From Planctomycetota bacterium (GTDB taxonomy: Bacteria; Planctomycetota; Planctomycetia; Pirellulales; Pirellulaceae), in NCBI GenBank assembly GCA_026692865.1, contig JAPLNI010000029.1:62001-126000 (forward strand): 64,000 nt of DNA. Reading direction: 5' to 3'. The notes under the pieces are model-generated. The model was given only the letters and a program-made list of their open reading frames with translations, did no database searches and was not told the origin of the DNA. The position numbers and the translations under genes were made by a program. Below, in pieces: positions 18,034-27,200 of the stretch; position 1 is the stretch's first letter, and every line of letters starts with the position of its first letter.

Positions 18034-20571
18034 TCAGTCCACTTGCATCAAGTGCTTCTGGAAAAACTCTAATCGTCTACGTTGGCCGTACTTGCCGCCG
18101 TCGCTGTGTCCCATGCCTGGAATGACGAGCATTTCAAAATCTTTGTCGGCTTTTACAAGTGCGTCGACCAATCGCAGCGTCGACTCAGGAGGCACATTCG
18201 AATCGAGTTCACCAACTATCAACATCAAATGACCTTGAAGCAGATAAGCGTTGTCAATGTTCGAGCATTCGGAATAGTGTTTCAAAACCGGATAGCCCAT
18301 CCACTGCTCATTCCACGAGGCTTTGTCCATACGGTTGTCATGACAGCCGCAGGAAGCAACAGCGGCTTTATAGAAATCGCCATGGTATAGAAGAGCGCCT
18401 GCTGCATTCTGTCCCCCAGCCGATGTTCCATAGATTCCAACTCGAGTCGAGTCTAAAGCTGGGTACTTTTTCGCCGCGTCTTGAATCCATCGGATTCGAT
18501 CGGGGAATCCCGCGTCTTTGAGATTCTTCCAGCACACATCATGAAATGCTTTGGAGCGTTGAGCTGTGCCCATACCGTCGATTTTGACAACGACAAATCC
18601 GCGATCCGTCAATTCAGAATACCAACGTGACGAGCGGAAGCGTTTTGGAACATGCGCATCGTGCGGTCCTGCGTAGATGTCCTCGATAATCGGATAGCGC
18701 TTGGTCGGATCAAAATCCTTGGGACGGCAAATGATTCCCCATATATCAGTCTTGTCGTCGCGGCCCTTGGTTGAAAAAACTTCAGGCGCGGTCCACCCTG
18801 ATTCTTTCAATTCGCTGATGTCCGCGGTCTCGAGTTGACACATTAGTTGACCATCTACTTCGCGGCGAAGTTCATGAACGGGAGCTAAATCCACTCTTGA
18901 GAACGCATCGATATAAAAGTGTCGATCCGGTGAATAAGTAATTGAGTGCGTTCCGTTACCTGCCGTTAAAAAAGTCAGCCCCGTTCCATCAAAATTGATT
19001 CGGCAGAAATGCAATAAGTATGGGTCTTGATCAGGATAGATACCACTTGCTTGAAACCAAATCTGACGGTTCGATTCATCAATACGATCAATACTACGAA
19101 CGATCCAACTTCCGGAAGTAATAGACGTTTGTTGACCGGTTTTTGCCTGAACAAGATAGAGATGTCGCCATCCATTTTGCTCAGAGAGATAAATGAGCTC
19201 ATCAGATTTATCGAGCCACGAAACGATCGGTAAATCTTTTTGTGAATTGTGAGCAGTCCAGATAAACGTTTCGGATTGCTCGTCAATAATGTTACGAGAG
19301 ACGCCCGTTCGAGCGTCTACTTCGACGAGACGAAATCGTTGATGACCTCGATCTACCTTTTCATAGGTAAAGCTTTTGCTGTCCTTACTCCAACGAACTC
19401 CAGGTTGACCAAAGTCGATCAGATCGACATCGATTTTTACTTGTTTGCGTGTCTCAGTTGAGATGAGAGTTGGTTGATAAGAAGTAAATCGATCGCCCGG
19501 TAGTGGATACGCTCGAGAGGTCAACTTTGCTAATCGATCATCGCTGGGAGACGATTCGATCAGGTGCACCTGAGTGTTTTCACCTGGCTTGATTTTAAAG
19601 ACGACGAGTGATTTTGAATCGGGCGACCATTCCAGTGAACCGTAGGGCTCGTCCACGGTTCCATCGCTCGTGACGCAGATCTCCTTTGCCTTGTCATCAA
19701 GGTCGATGAGACGGATGTTTCCATCGCGAACGGCATACTTCCACTTACCATCGGGAGACAGTTCGCCAGGGTGTGTCGGGCGTCGTGACTTTCGTGATTG
19801 AACTTTCTTAGTCGACTTCTTAAGAGCCGCATCTACCAACGCAACCGATTCACCTTCGCCCGCAACAAAGTAGGCGAGTGTTTTTTCGTCTAGAGTTGCA
19901 GCTTCCCAAATATGGCCAGCAAAGGTGTGTTGATCGCGACTTCTTCCTGCATCCATACGCCCATAGCTTCGTCGTTTGCCATCCTGAATCCAGAACCATT
20001 GAATGGCTTCATCGCGCGTGTTTTTCAAGCGGATCACAGTCTCTTCACCAGACAACTCGGGTGCATCGTGGTGGTTCTCAATCGTTTCAGCCGGGGCGAT
20101 ACCTTCGATTGGCGACTCTTGCGAGGACTGTTGTAGCAGCTCGTAGGTTTCGGAATCGCATTCCCATCGGCTGCCGTAAGCAACGAACGAGAATCGCTGA
20201 TTGTCGAATCGAAGGCGTTGAATTGGAAGGCTTTCCGCGGAGGCGTCCGCAACGCCGACAGATCGTAATGATTCTGCTAATCGAGCGTGATCAAAAGCAG
20301 GCGACCTCGTCCCTTTCTCTGCATCGACAAAAATGTATTCGGATCGATTGCCTCGCAGGTCATTGCGATACCAAAAGGTGTTGTTTCCCTCCGTCCAATT
20401 TGGGCGAATTTGATTCTTGTGTACCTCTTGTGAATGCGACGCCGCAGAGACCTTGAAGCAAAACAGGATGGCAATCGATAGTGTGCAAAGAAGTTTCAGC
20501 ATAAATGTCGCACTCGAATAGCGATGTCTTGTTTGCATTCTGGGATTATACCAAGGACATCCCGCACGCAC
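18034..20571 (-). CDS. Secreted prolyl oligopeptidase-family (S9, DPP IV-like) peptidase
   Basis: 845 residues from the first ATG; the better start is probably M24 (MLKLLCTL, 20502), where a signal peptide of about 20 residues begins. An N-terminal beta-propeller (about 80-590, DPP IV type) precedes the hydrolase domain. The catalytic triad is Ser717 (GIYGTSAGGQ), Asp790 (GELDSNVPP) and His822 (PGMGHSDGG). Such enzymes cleave after proline in peptides in the periplasm. No operon partner; bioB lies upstream in the same direction, 68 bases away. Confidence 0.88.
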   Translation of the reverse strand: MRAGCPWYNPRMQTRHRYSSATFMLKLLCTLSIAILFCFKVSAASHSQEVHKNQIRPNWTEGNNTFWYRNDLRGNRSEYIFVDAEKGTRSPAFDHARLAESLRSVGVADASAESLPIQRLRFDNQRFSFVAYGSRWECDSETYELLQQSSQESPIEGIAPAETIENHHDAPELSGEETVIRLKNTRDEAIQWFWIQDGKRRSYGRMDAGRSRDQHTFAGHIWEAATLDEKTLAYFVAGEGESVALVDAALKKSTKKVQSRKSRRPTHPGELSPDGKWKYAVRDGNIRLIDLDDKAKEICVTSDGTVDEPYGSLEWSPDSKSLVVFKIKPGENTQVHLIESSPSDDRLAKLTSRAYPLPGDRFTSYQPTLISTETRKQVKIDVDLIDFGQPGVRWSKDSKSFTYEKVDRGHQRFRLVEVDARTGVSRNIIDEQSETFIWTAHNSQKDLPIVSWLDKSDELIYLSEQNGWRHLYLVQAKTGQQTSITSGSWIVRSIDRIDESNRQIWFQASGIYPDQDPYLLHFCRINFDGTGLTFLTAGNGTHSITYSPDRHFYIDAFSRVDLAPVHELRREVDGQLMCQLETADISELKESGWTAPEVFSTKGRDDKTDIWGIICRPKDFDPTKRYPIIEDIYAGPHDAHVPKRFRSSRWYSELTDRGFVVVKIDGMGTAQRSKAFHDVCWKNLKDAGFPDRIRWIQDAAKKYPALDSTRVGIYGTSAGGQNAAGALLYHGDFYKAAVASCGCHDNRMDKASWNEQWMGYPVLKHYSECSNIDNAYLLQGHLMLIVGELDSNVPPESTLRLVDALVKADKDFEMLVIPGMGHSDGGKYGQRRRLEFFQKHLMQVD

Positions 20572-20639
20572 TCAAATTCCGGATTTGCGGGCGGATCGTT
20601 AGCGAATCAATCCTTGAATCTGACGTTACCAAACCGCTG

Positions 20640-21683
20640 TTAGGAGGCCGTAGGAAGGAATTCTGGCTGGCCGGTGATTTCAAAGCCGAGGTCGGAGATC
20701 ATATTGTAGTCTTCCGAAGGGGCTTGGCCTTCGGTTGTAAGATAATCGCCAACGAAAATACTGTTGGCGATCATTAAGCCGAGTGGTTGAAGCGATCGTA
20801 AGTGCCGCTCGCGACCGCCTGCAATTCGAAGTTCGCTTGTTGGGTTCACGAATCGCATCAAGGCCAATGCTCGAATGCAATCGCGGGGATTCAAGTACTC
20901 TTTTTGCTCAAGCGGCGTTCCATCAATCGCGTGCAAGAAGTTCAGCGGGATCGACTCGACCGACAACTCACGCAGCTCCATCGCCATCTTGACGATGTCT
21001 TCATGTTTTTCTCCCATGCCGATAATGCCGCCACTGCACAGTTCCATACCGGCAGCGCGTACATTCTTCAGGGTGTCGACACGATCTTGGAAAGTGTGAG
21101 TCGAGCAAATCTTCTCGTAGTGTTCGGGACTGGTATTGAGGTTGTGATTGACTTTATCAACACCCGCGTCCTTGAGGCGTTTAGCTTGGTCGGGAGTTAG
21201 CAGACCTAAGCAAGCGCAAATATTGAGGCCGTACTTCTCTTTGATCTCCGGCACGATCGTCTCGACAGCCTTCATCTCGCGTTCGTTGGGAGCGCGACCG
21301 CTGATGACCATGCAGTAGGTTTTCGATTTGCGTTCGGCTGCAACGCGAGCTCCATCCATCAGCTTTTCGCGATTAAGAATGTTATATTTGGGGATCGGAG
21401 CTGAGGAGATCTTTGACTGGCTACAGTAATTGCAATCCTCCGGGCACAGTCCACTTTTTGCATTCATCAAAAAGTAAAGCTGGACGGTCTTTGAAAAATA
21501 CTCGAAGCGAATTCGATACGCTGCAGAGACCAGCGACATCAGTTGATTATCGTCGCTTGCAAGTATTTCTAGGGCTTCGTCGAACGAGATCTGGTAACCA
21601 TCGATTACCCTGGAGGCCAAATTATTCCAGTGATTGCTTTCGGAGATAGTACTGATATCGTTAGCGGCGCTTATAATGCTCAT
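20640..21683 (-). CDS. bioB: Biotin synthase
   Basis: 347 residues. The radical-SAM cluster motif is CPEDCNYC (Cys80, Cys84, Cys87). Cys124 (KTYCMVISG), Cys156 (NICACLG) and Cys in AGMELCSGGIIGMGE (about 218), with Arg in SELRIAGGRE (about 290), are the expected ligands of the second, [2Fe-2S] cluster. The enzyme inserts sulfur into dethiobiotin in the last step of biotin synthesis. No other bio gene is adjacent, and no BirA operator could be recognised in the 50 bases upstream. The plus-strand PSP1-like gene is divergent. Confidence 0.95.
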   Translation of the reverse strand: MSIISAANDISTISESNHWNNLASRVIDGYQISFDEALEILASDDNQLMSLVSAAYRIRFEYFSKTVQLYFLMNAKSGLCPEDCNYCSQSKISSAPIPKYNILNREKLMDGARVAAERKSKTYCMVISGRAPNEREMKAVETIVPEIKEKYGLNICACLGLLTPDQAKRLKDAGVDKVNHNLNTSPEHYEKICSTHTFQDRVDTLKNVRAAGMELCSGGIIGMGEKHEDIVKMAMELRELSVESIPLNFLHAIDGTPLEQKEYLNPRDCIRALALMRFVNPTSELRIAGGRERHLRSLQPLGLMIANSIFVGDYLTTEGQAPSEDYNMISDLGFEITGQPEFLPTAS

Positions 21684-21774
21684 CGAGATTCCCTGTTAAG
21701 ATAGTTGGACCGGGCCCTAATTTACACCAAATTGCTTGGCTTTTGAACGGCAATCCAGAATACGTTTTATAACT

Positions 21775-22461
21775 ATGAGTTCAACGACTACTATTTCAGC
21801 TTCCGACGATTCGTCCATGTATTCCGCTGTCAATTCCGCTGTTAATCCCGACGGATCGTACGTCTTCTATTGCCGTGTTGGAAAGCACGGACAAATCGGT
21901 CGATTCCGAGATATCCAACAAAAAATCAGGGTGCGCGGTGAGCAAGTGCTCGTTCGAACCCGACGTGGCGTCGAACCGGCAACGATTTTGTCGGCGGTAA
22001 GTGCGGACCACTTCGCTGGTACGCAAGTCTCCCATACATCCGATCCCGCACCCCATCTCAGCGTTTCCAGCGATGAAGTGGATGGCAAAATCCTTCGGAA
22101 GCAAACTCCTGAGGATCAATTATTGCTGAAGCACTTACTGACCTCCGCTTCATCTGCGGCGGCCAGTTGTCAGCGGTTGCTGGATGTTCAACAAACGGGC
22201 GATTGCTTGCTGGATGTCGAGCCGATGATGGACGGAAAAACTCTTTACTTTCACTTCGTTGGTGTGCCCGAAGATGCGGTAACGTTGCACCTTCAAGAGC
22301 TTGCCGAAATTTTCCAACGCGATGTTCAAGCAAGCCAGTTCGCAAAGCTTTTGGAACACGGTTGCGGCCCAGGTTGTGGTACAGAGGAAAAAGGAGGCTG
22401 CGGTGAAGGTGGTTCTTGCACCGTATGTGTCATCGCAAAAGCGTGCACTTCAAAAGCCTAA
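21775..22461 (+). CDS. PSP1-domain-like protein with a C-terminal cysteine cluster
   Basis: 228 residues from the ATG at 21775 (an in-frame ATG lies 39 bases earlier). The central part, CRVGKHGQIGRFRD (about 38-51) and VRGEQVLVRTRRGVEPATIL (about 56-75), resembles the PSP1 C-terminal conserved domain, followed by DGKTLYFHFVG and a helical ELAEIFQRDVQASQF stretch that also fits. The tail has eight Cys among the last 36 residues (CGPGC, CGEGGSCTVCVIAKAC), which suggests metal binding; PSP1 proteins of Firmicutes (YaaT, RicT) form a complex carrying Fe-S clusters. The partners RicA and RicF were not seen here, so the function is inferred only loosely. Confidence 0.65.
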   Translation: MSSTTTISASDDSSMYSAVNSAVNPDGSYVFYCRVGKHGQIGRFRDIQQKIRVRGEQVLVRTRRGVEPATILSAVSADHFAGTQVSHTSDPAPHLSVSSDEVDGKILRKQTPEDQLLLKHLLTSASSAAASCQRLLDVQQTGDCLLDVEPMMDGKTLYFHFVGVPEDAVTLHLQELAEIFQRDVQASQFAKLLEHGCGPGCGTEEKGGCGEGGSCTVCVIAKACTSKA

Positions 22462-22484
22462 ACATGCAAACAGAGTCTACGTAG

Positions 22485-22506
22485 GCAAGTCTCTCCCGAG
22501 ACTTGC
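22485..22506. repeat. Hairpin gcaagtctc/gagacttgc (copy 1 of a dispersed pair)
   Basis: A perfect 9-bp stem with loop tccc, 24 bases after the PSP1-like stop codon. A close relative lies at 34172-34192. No T run follows, so it is not a standard terminator, though it could slow transcription or protect the mRNA end. Confidence 0.65.
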
Positions 22507-22581
22507 GTGTACCACTCCAAGTCCAACAACTTAAACGTATCAAAGACGATCCAACAGTGATGCTCACTGCACTTCGGTTGT

Positions 22582-22600
22582 CCTAAGCCGTAGGCATTAG
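22582..22600 (+). repeat. REP-like palindrome family, half copy
   Basis: cctaagccgtaggcattag matches the left arm of the palindrome at 26644-26730 in 16 of 19 positions when aligned from the base before that arm. No second arm is nearby. Confidence 0.5.
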
Positions 22601-22677
22601 TTTTGAAGTTGCGATTTTGGATTTTTGTTATCTTGAAAAGCCAATCAAAACCAAGTAGCTCGTACTTAGCCGAAGGC

Positions 22678-22736
22678 GGTACTCGTACTCGCGCGCGAAA
22701 CATCGCCAACGAGCACCATTTCATTGAGTACGAGTA
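22678..22736. repeat. Dispersed gagtacgagta element, copy 1
   Basis: ggtactcgtactcgcg at the left and gagcaccatttcattgag plus tacgagta at the right form an imperfect inverted arrangement. A 22-base block (22715-22736) is identical on the opposite strand to 62601-62622. A degenerate third copy lies at 53435-53470. Confidence 0.7.
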
Positions 22737-22778
22737 TGAATTAATGCAAAACTTTGCATTCTCTGGGAAAGGTCTTAC

Positions 22779-24293
22779 TTAGCTCAACATTTCTTTTACA
22801 ACATGAGCTGGTTCCACGCCTGTTAGTTTTGCATCGAGTCCTTGGAACTTCGCTGCGAATCGTTCGTGGTCGATTCCCATAAGATGAAGAAGAGTTGCGT
22901 GAAAATCTCGAACGTGAACGGGACGATCAACAATGTTGTAACCGTAAGGACAAGTTTCACCGAGGATCGTTCCGCCTCGGACACCGCCTCCAGCCATCCA
23001 CATTGTAAAACATCGCGGATGGTGGTCGCGACCGTAGTTTGTTGCAGTCAGTTTACCTTGCGAGTAATTCGTGCGACCGAATTCGCCACCCCAAACAACT
23101 AGCGTATCTTCGAGTAAACCTCGCTGCTCTAAATCTTGCAACAGTGCAGCCGAAGGTTGATCGGTTTCTTTGCACTGAGTCTTCATGCCACCTGGTATGC
23201 CACCATGATGATCCCACCCTTGATGATACAACTGCACAAACTTAACTCCCTTTTCGGCTAGTCGCCTCGCAAGCAAGCAGTTGGAAGCGAAGGTGCCTGG
23301 GGTTTTAACATCAGGGCCGTACATTTCCAAGGTTGCTTCGGTCTCTTGCGACAGGTCAGTTACCTCGGGGACGCTCGCTTGCATTCGGAAGGCCATTTCG
23401 TATTGCGAGATTCGGCTTTGGAGTTCGACATCATGATTTTCGGATTGCTCGATCTCGTGCAATTGCTGAAGACGGCTGAGCATTTGACGCCGACTGGCGA
23501 CGTCGATTCCTGGCGGATTATTCAAATAAAGCACGGGCTCTTTACCCGATCGAAATTGAACACCTTGATATCGTGCGGGTAAAAAGCCAGCTCCCCAAAG
23601 TCGAGCATAAAGCGGTTGGTCTTTTTTGTCTTTCGTGATTAGAACCACAAACGAAGGAAGATTTTCGTTGTCGCTACCAAGTCCATAATTGAGCCAAGAC
23701 CCGATACTCGGACGACCAGAGACTTGGTTTCCGGTTTGAAAAAAAGTGATTGCAGGATCATGGTTGATCGCTTCGGTGTACATGGATCGAATGATCGAAA
23801 GCTTGTCTACATGTTTCGCGGTGTACGGCAGTCGATCGCTTACCCAAGCTCCACACTCGCCATGCTGAGCAAAAGGGAAGATCGAACCAGCGAGCGGTAG
23901 TATCGCTTGGTTACCAGACATGCCTGTTAATCGTTGGCCATTTCGAACTGAGTCCGGAAGAGGCTTTCCCTGCTGCTCGTTGAGTAGTGGCTTGTAGTCC
24001 CATGTTTCAAGTTGCGAAGGACCACCGCTCTGAAACAAATAGATCACTCGCTTTGCAGTGGGCTTATGATGCGTTGGATTCAGTGCGCCGCGCGATGGGA
24101 CACCCGCTTGGCTAACAAATTGCGATTCGTTCGCATGCGACTGCGAAACGAAGTTGCATGAAACCATATTTCGAGATAGCAAATCGGCTAAAGCAATACC
24201 GCCAAAACCCATTCCGCTTTGAAAGAGCCAATGTCGCCGATCGGTGGTTGGTTGTCGCATCGAGGTTGAACTGTCGTTTGTGATGTTGTTCAT
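22779..24293 (-). CDS. DUF1501 family secreted protein
   Basis: 504 residues. The N-terminus (DRRHWLFQSGMGFGGIALADLL, around 18-39) is the usual start of DUF1501 proteins and contains an RR-type Tat-like signal. The body has alkaline-phosphatase-superfamily-like features (FQSGGPSQLETWDYKP; DTLVVWGGEFGRT; HHPRCFTMWMAGGGVRGG), as noted for this sulfatase-like family. Function is unknown; such proteins are almost always encoded next to a DUF1549/DUF1553 protein, as here with a five-base gap, and the pair is probably co-translated and exported together. Confidence 0.85.
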   Translation of the reverse strand: MNNITNDSSTSMRQPTTDRRHWLFQSGMGFGGIALADLLSRNMVSCNFVSQSHANESQFVSQAGVPSRGALNPTHHKPTAKRVIYLFQSGGPSQLETWDYKPLLNEQQGKPLPDSVRNGQRLTGMSGNQAILPLAGSIFPFAQHGECGAWVSDRLPYTAKHVDKLSIIRSMYTEAINHDPAITFFQTGNQVSGRPSIGSWLNYGLGSDNENLPSFVVLITKDKKDQPLYARLWGAGFLPARYQGVQFRSGKEPVLYLNNPPGIDVASRRQMLSRLQQLHEIEQSENHDVELQSRISQYEMAFRMQASVPEVTDLSQETEATLEMYGPDVKTPGTFASNCLLARRLAEKGVKFVQLYHQGWDHHGGIPGGMKTQCKETDQPSAALLQDLEQRGLLEDTLVVWGGEFGRTNYSQGKLTATNYGRDHHPRCFTMWMAGGGVRGGTILGETCPYGYNIVDRPVHVRDFHATLLHLMGIDHERFAAKFQGLDAKLTGVEPAHVVKEMLS

Positions 24294-24298
24294 GATGC

Positions 24299-27200
24299 CT
24301 ATCGCTTGGTAATGGTTTCGTCGAAAGAAATGATCGCTTCTACAACGACACTGGTTGCGGCTAGATCCTGCAAATCGATCGATTCGGGGACTGGTTTCTC
24401 GCCAACTTCGACGAATGACTTTGCGGCATCCGAGTTTGCTGCAAAGTAAACAAGTTGTTCATCATACAGTTTGCGAAGAACTTCTAACTCTTGATCGCTT
24501 GGGAGTCGACTTGTGAGTCTTCGGAACGACTCGCGCCATCGCTGATCACGATCTGCTGGATGGCTTGCGATAAGGTTTTGAGCAAGGAATCTTGCTGCTT
24601 CGATATACTGGGGATCATTTAAAAGGATGAGCGCTTGCAGGGGCGTAGAGGTAAGCTCGCGTTTAGCTGTACAAGTTTCGCGGCTAGTTGCATCGAAGGT
24701 TAGCATGCTCGGAGGAGGAGCTGTTCTACGCCAAAACGTGTAGAGGCTTCGTCGATAGAGTCCGTCACCTTTGGCTTGATTGTACTTTTTATTCGTCCCA
24801 GCTTCTTCCCATAATCCAGCAGGTTGATACGGCATGACACTTGGTCCACCAATCGTGCGAACCAACAAATTGCTCGCAAGTAAAACGCTATCGCGAACTT
24901 GCTCAGCCGATAAGCGATGGCGTGGACCGCGGGCAAGTTGTTTATTGTCTGGGTCGCTTTCGAGAAGACTCAAATCGCGTGGGACTGACGACTGTCGATA
25001 GACCGACGAGAGGACAATTTCGCGACAAAGTTGCTTCGTATCCCATTCTTGATCCATAAACCGCCGCGCGAGCCAATCAAGCAATTCCGGATGTGTTGGC
25101 GGTTGACCTTGGTTACCGAAATCATCCAGGCTTGCCACAAGTCCACGACCGAAGAAGAGGTGCCAAAATCGATTGACCGTTACCCTGCTTACTAATGGAT
25201 TTTGATCGTCGATCATCCACCTTGCCAGATCGAGTCTGTCTTGTGCGGCATCAGGATTCTGGTCGGGCGTGTGCTTGAGCTTGGGAAGAAACGAAGGGGT
25301 ATCTGCTTGGACCAAATCGCCAGGCGATTCATACGCTCCTCGCAAAAGCAAATGCGTCGAACGAGGAACGATTGCATTCTTCATCGTCATAATTTGACGA
25401 ACTTTGGATGCGATTTCGTTTTCTTGTTGATAGGCTTCAAGGAGAGCTTTGCTTGCAGCGACCGTTTCGGGATTCACGTTTGTGATGAAGTGATCTAGTT
25501 TCATCTCGTCAGTCACATTGAACTCGGAGTTATTACTGGCGACTAGTGCGGCTTCCCATGACGATAGCCTTCGATGAAATACTTGTAGTTGATCTAGGCA
25601 ACCATTGCGAAAGCCAACATCGCGAAAACGAGCTCCTAGAGCCAGCGGTGCAGCGTTCGGACTGGAGTCATGCCAATCAGAGCGATGAAGAATATCGCGA
25701 GTCAGTTGATCACGAGCCACATCAAGATTGACGGCAGAACCATTGACGTACATCGTTACACCCGATGCCAAACTACTTCCATCGTAAGCGATTGTCAGAT
25801 GAGTCCACGAGTCCGGTGCGAGTGCCTCCGAGGCCATGACACGGATTGCGTTTCCTGGCCAAAAATGAATCAGCGAGAACTCGGGGCGTCCATTTCGCAA
25901 AACCAATTGTAGACCACGAAAAGCCGAGTCTTCCGCGGCCACTGACTGATGCAATACAGTTTGATACGGTGCGACCGTTCCGCCCGCTTCAATCGGTCCT
26001 GGCTTGATCCACAGTGAAAACGATACCGGGGAGTTACGACCGTACTGAAGGGCTTTCTCGCACACAAAAGCATCGTCACCGTTGAATTGCATGGCCTTCC
26101 CAACGACTCCTTCGATATCCCCATCCAGTGGAAAATCTAAATCAGCGACCGGTGTTGACGGTGGAGTGATTGCGTTTGAAGCTAAGTCTGAAGTTGACGC
26201 TACGAATCGACTGCGTGCTGCATCGGTTGCCTGCTGCAGATCGCTTCGTAATTTCTTGATATTCGACAAGCTATCCTGATGCTGTTGTTTTTGATCACCG
26301 TCATAAAGCAAAAGGGTTGGTGTGGGTGATGTCTTGGTGAAGTGAGAGTAGAGCCCGTGCTCGTCGATATTCGCAAAGTAAGCGGCAAGCTGATAAAAGT
26401 CCTTTTGCAGAATCGGATCATATTTATGATCGTGACATCGAGCACATTCAAAAGTCATCCCCAGGAAAGCGGTCGCGTTGGTCGCGGTTCGATCGGCGAT
26501 GTAGACTTGGCGGAACTCTTCTTCGATACTACCACCTTCGTTGGTTTGACGATGTAACCGATTAAAGGTAGTCGCCAGTTGTTGATCCAACGCGGTTTGG
26601 TCTGAGGAAGACTCGGAAAGGGCCGATGAACTTGAGGTTGTTCCTGAGCCGTAGGCGCTAGCCTCGGGTTTCGTTCTATCTGATGGGGAGTCGCTTGGTG
26701 CGTCACCCGTGGCTAGCGCCATCGGCTCAGTGTTGATTTGGCTAGAGCTGGGGAGCAGATCACCGGCGGTTTGCCAAAGAATAAACTTATCGTAAGGGAG
26801 ATTTTGATTGAACGCGCGAATCACCCAATCACGCCATGGCCAAACGTCCATATCAACGTCCGATTGGTAACCGAACGTATCAGCGTATCTTGCAACGTCC
26901 AGCCACATGTTCGCCATGCGTTCACCGTATGCGTCACTGCCGAGCAGACGATCTACGACACGCTCATAAGCATCCGACGAAGTATCGCTCAGAAATTGAT
27001 CCAACTCCGTTAGCGTCGGCGGTAATCCAGTAAGGTCAAGGCTTACTCGTCGAAGCCAACGTTCACGAGACGCTTCGACTGCGGGCTCGATGCGAAGGCT
27101 TTTCAATTGCTGATAGACAAATCGATCTATGTCAGAGCGTATCCAATGCGAGTAGCTTTCGCTGTCGCTTTTGATCTCCATCTTAATTTTTGAATCAGGA

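Larger units (their letters stand above)
22462..22778. other. Intergenic region rich in small dispersed repeats
   Basis: Convergent gap between the PSP1-like and DUF1501 genes. It holds three separate repeat elements described separately: a hairpin at 22485-22506, a REP-like half copy at 22582-22600 and a gagtacgagta-type element at 22678-22736. No coding sequence was recognised. Confidence 0.6.
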
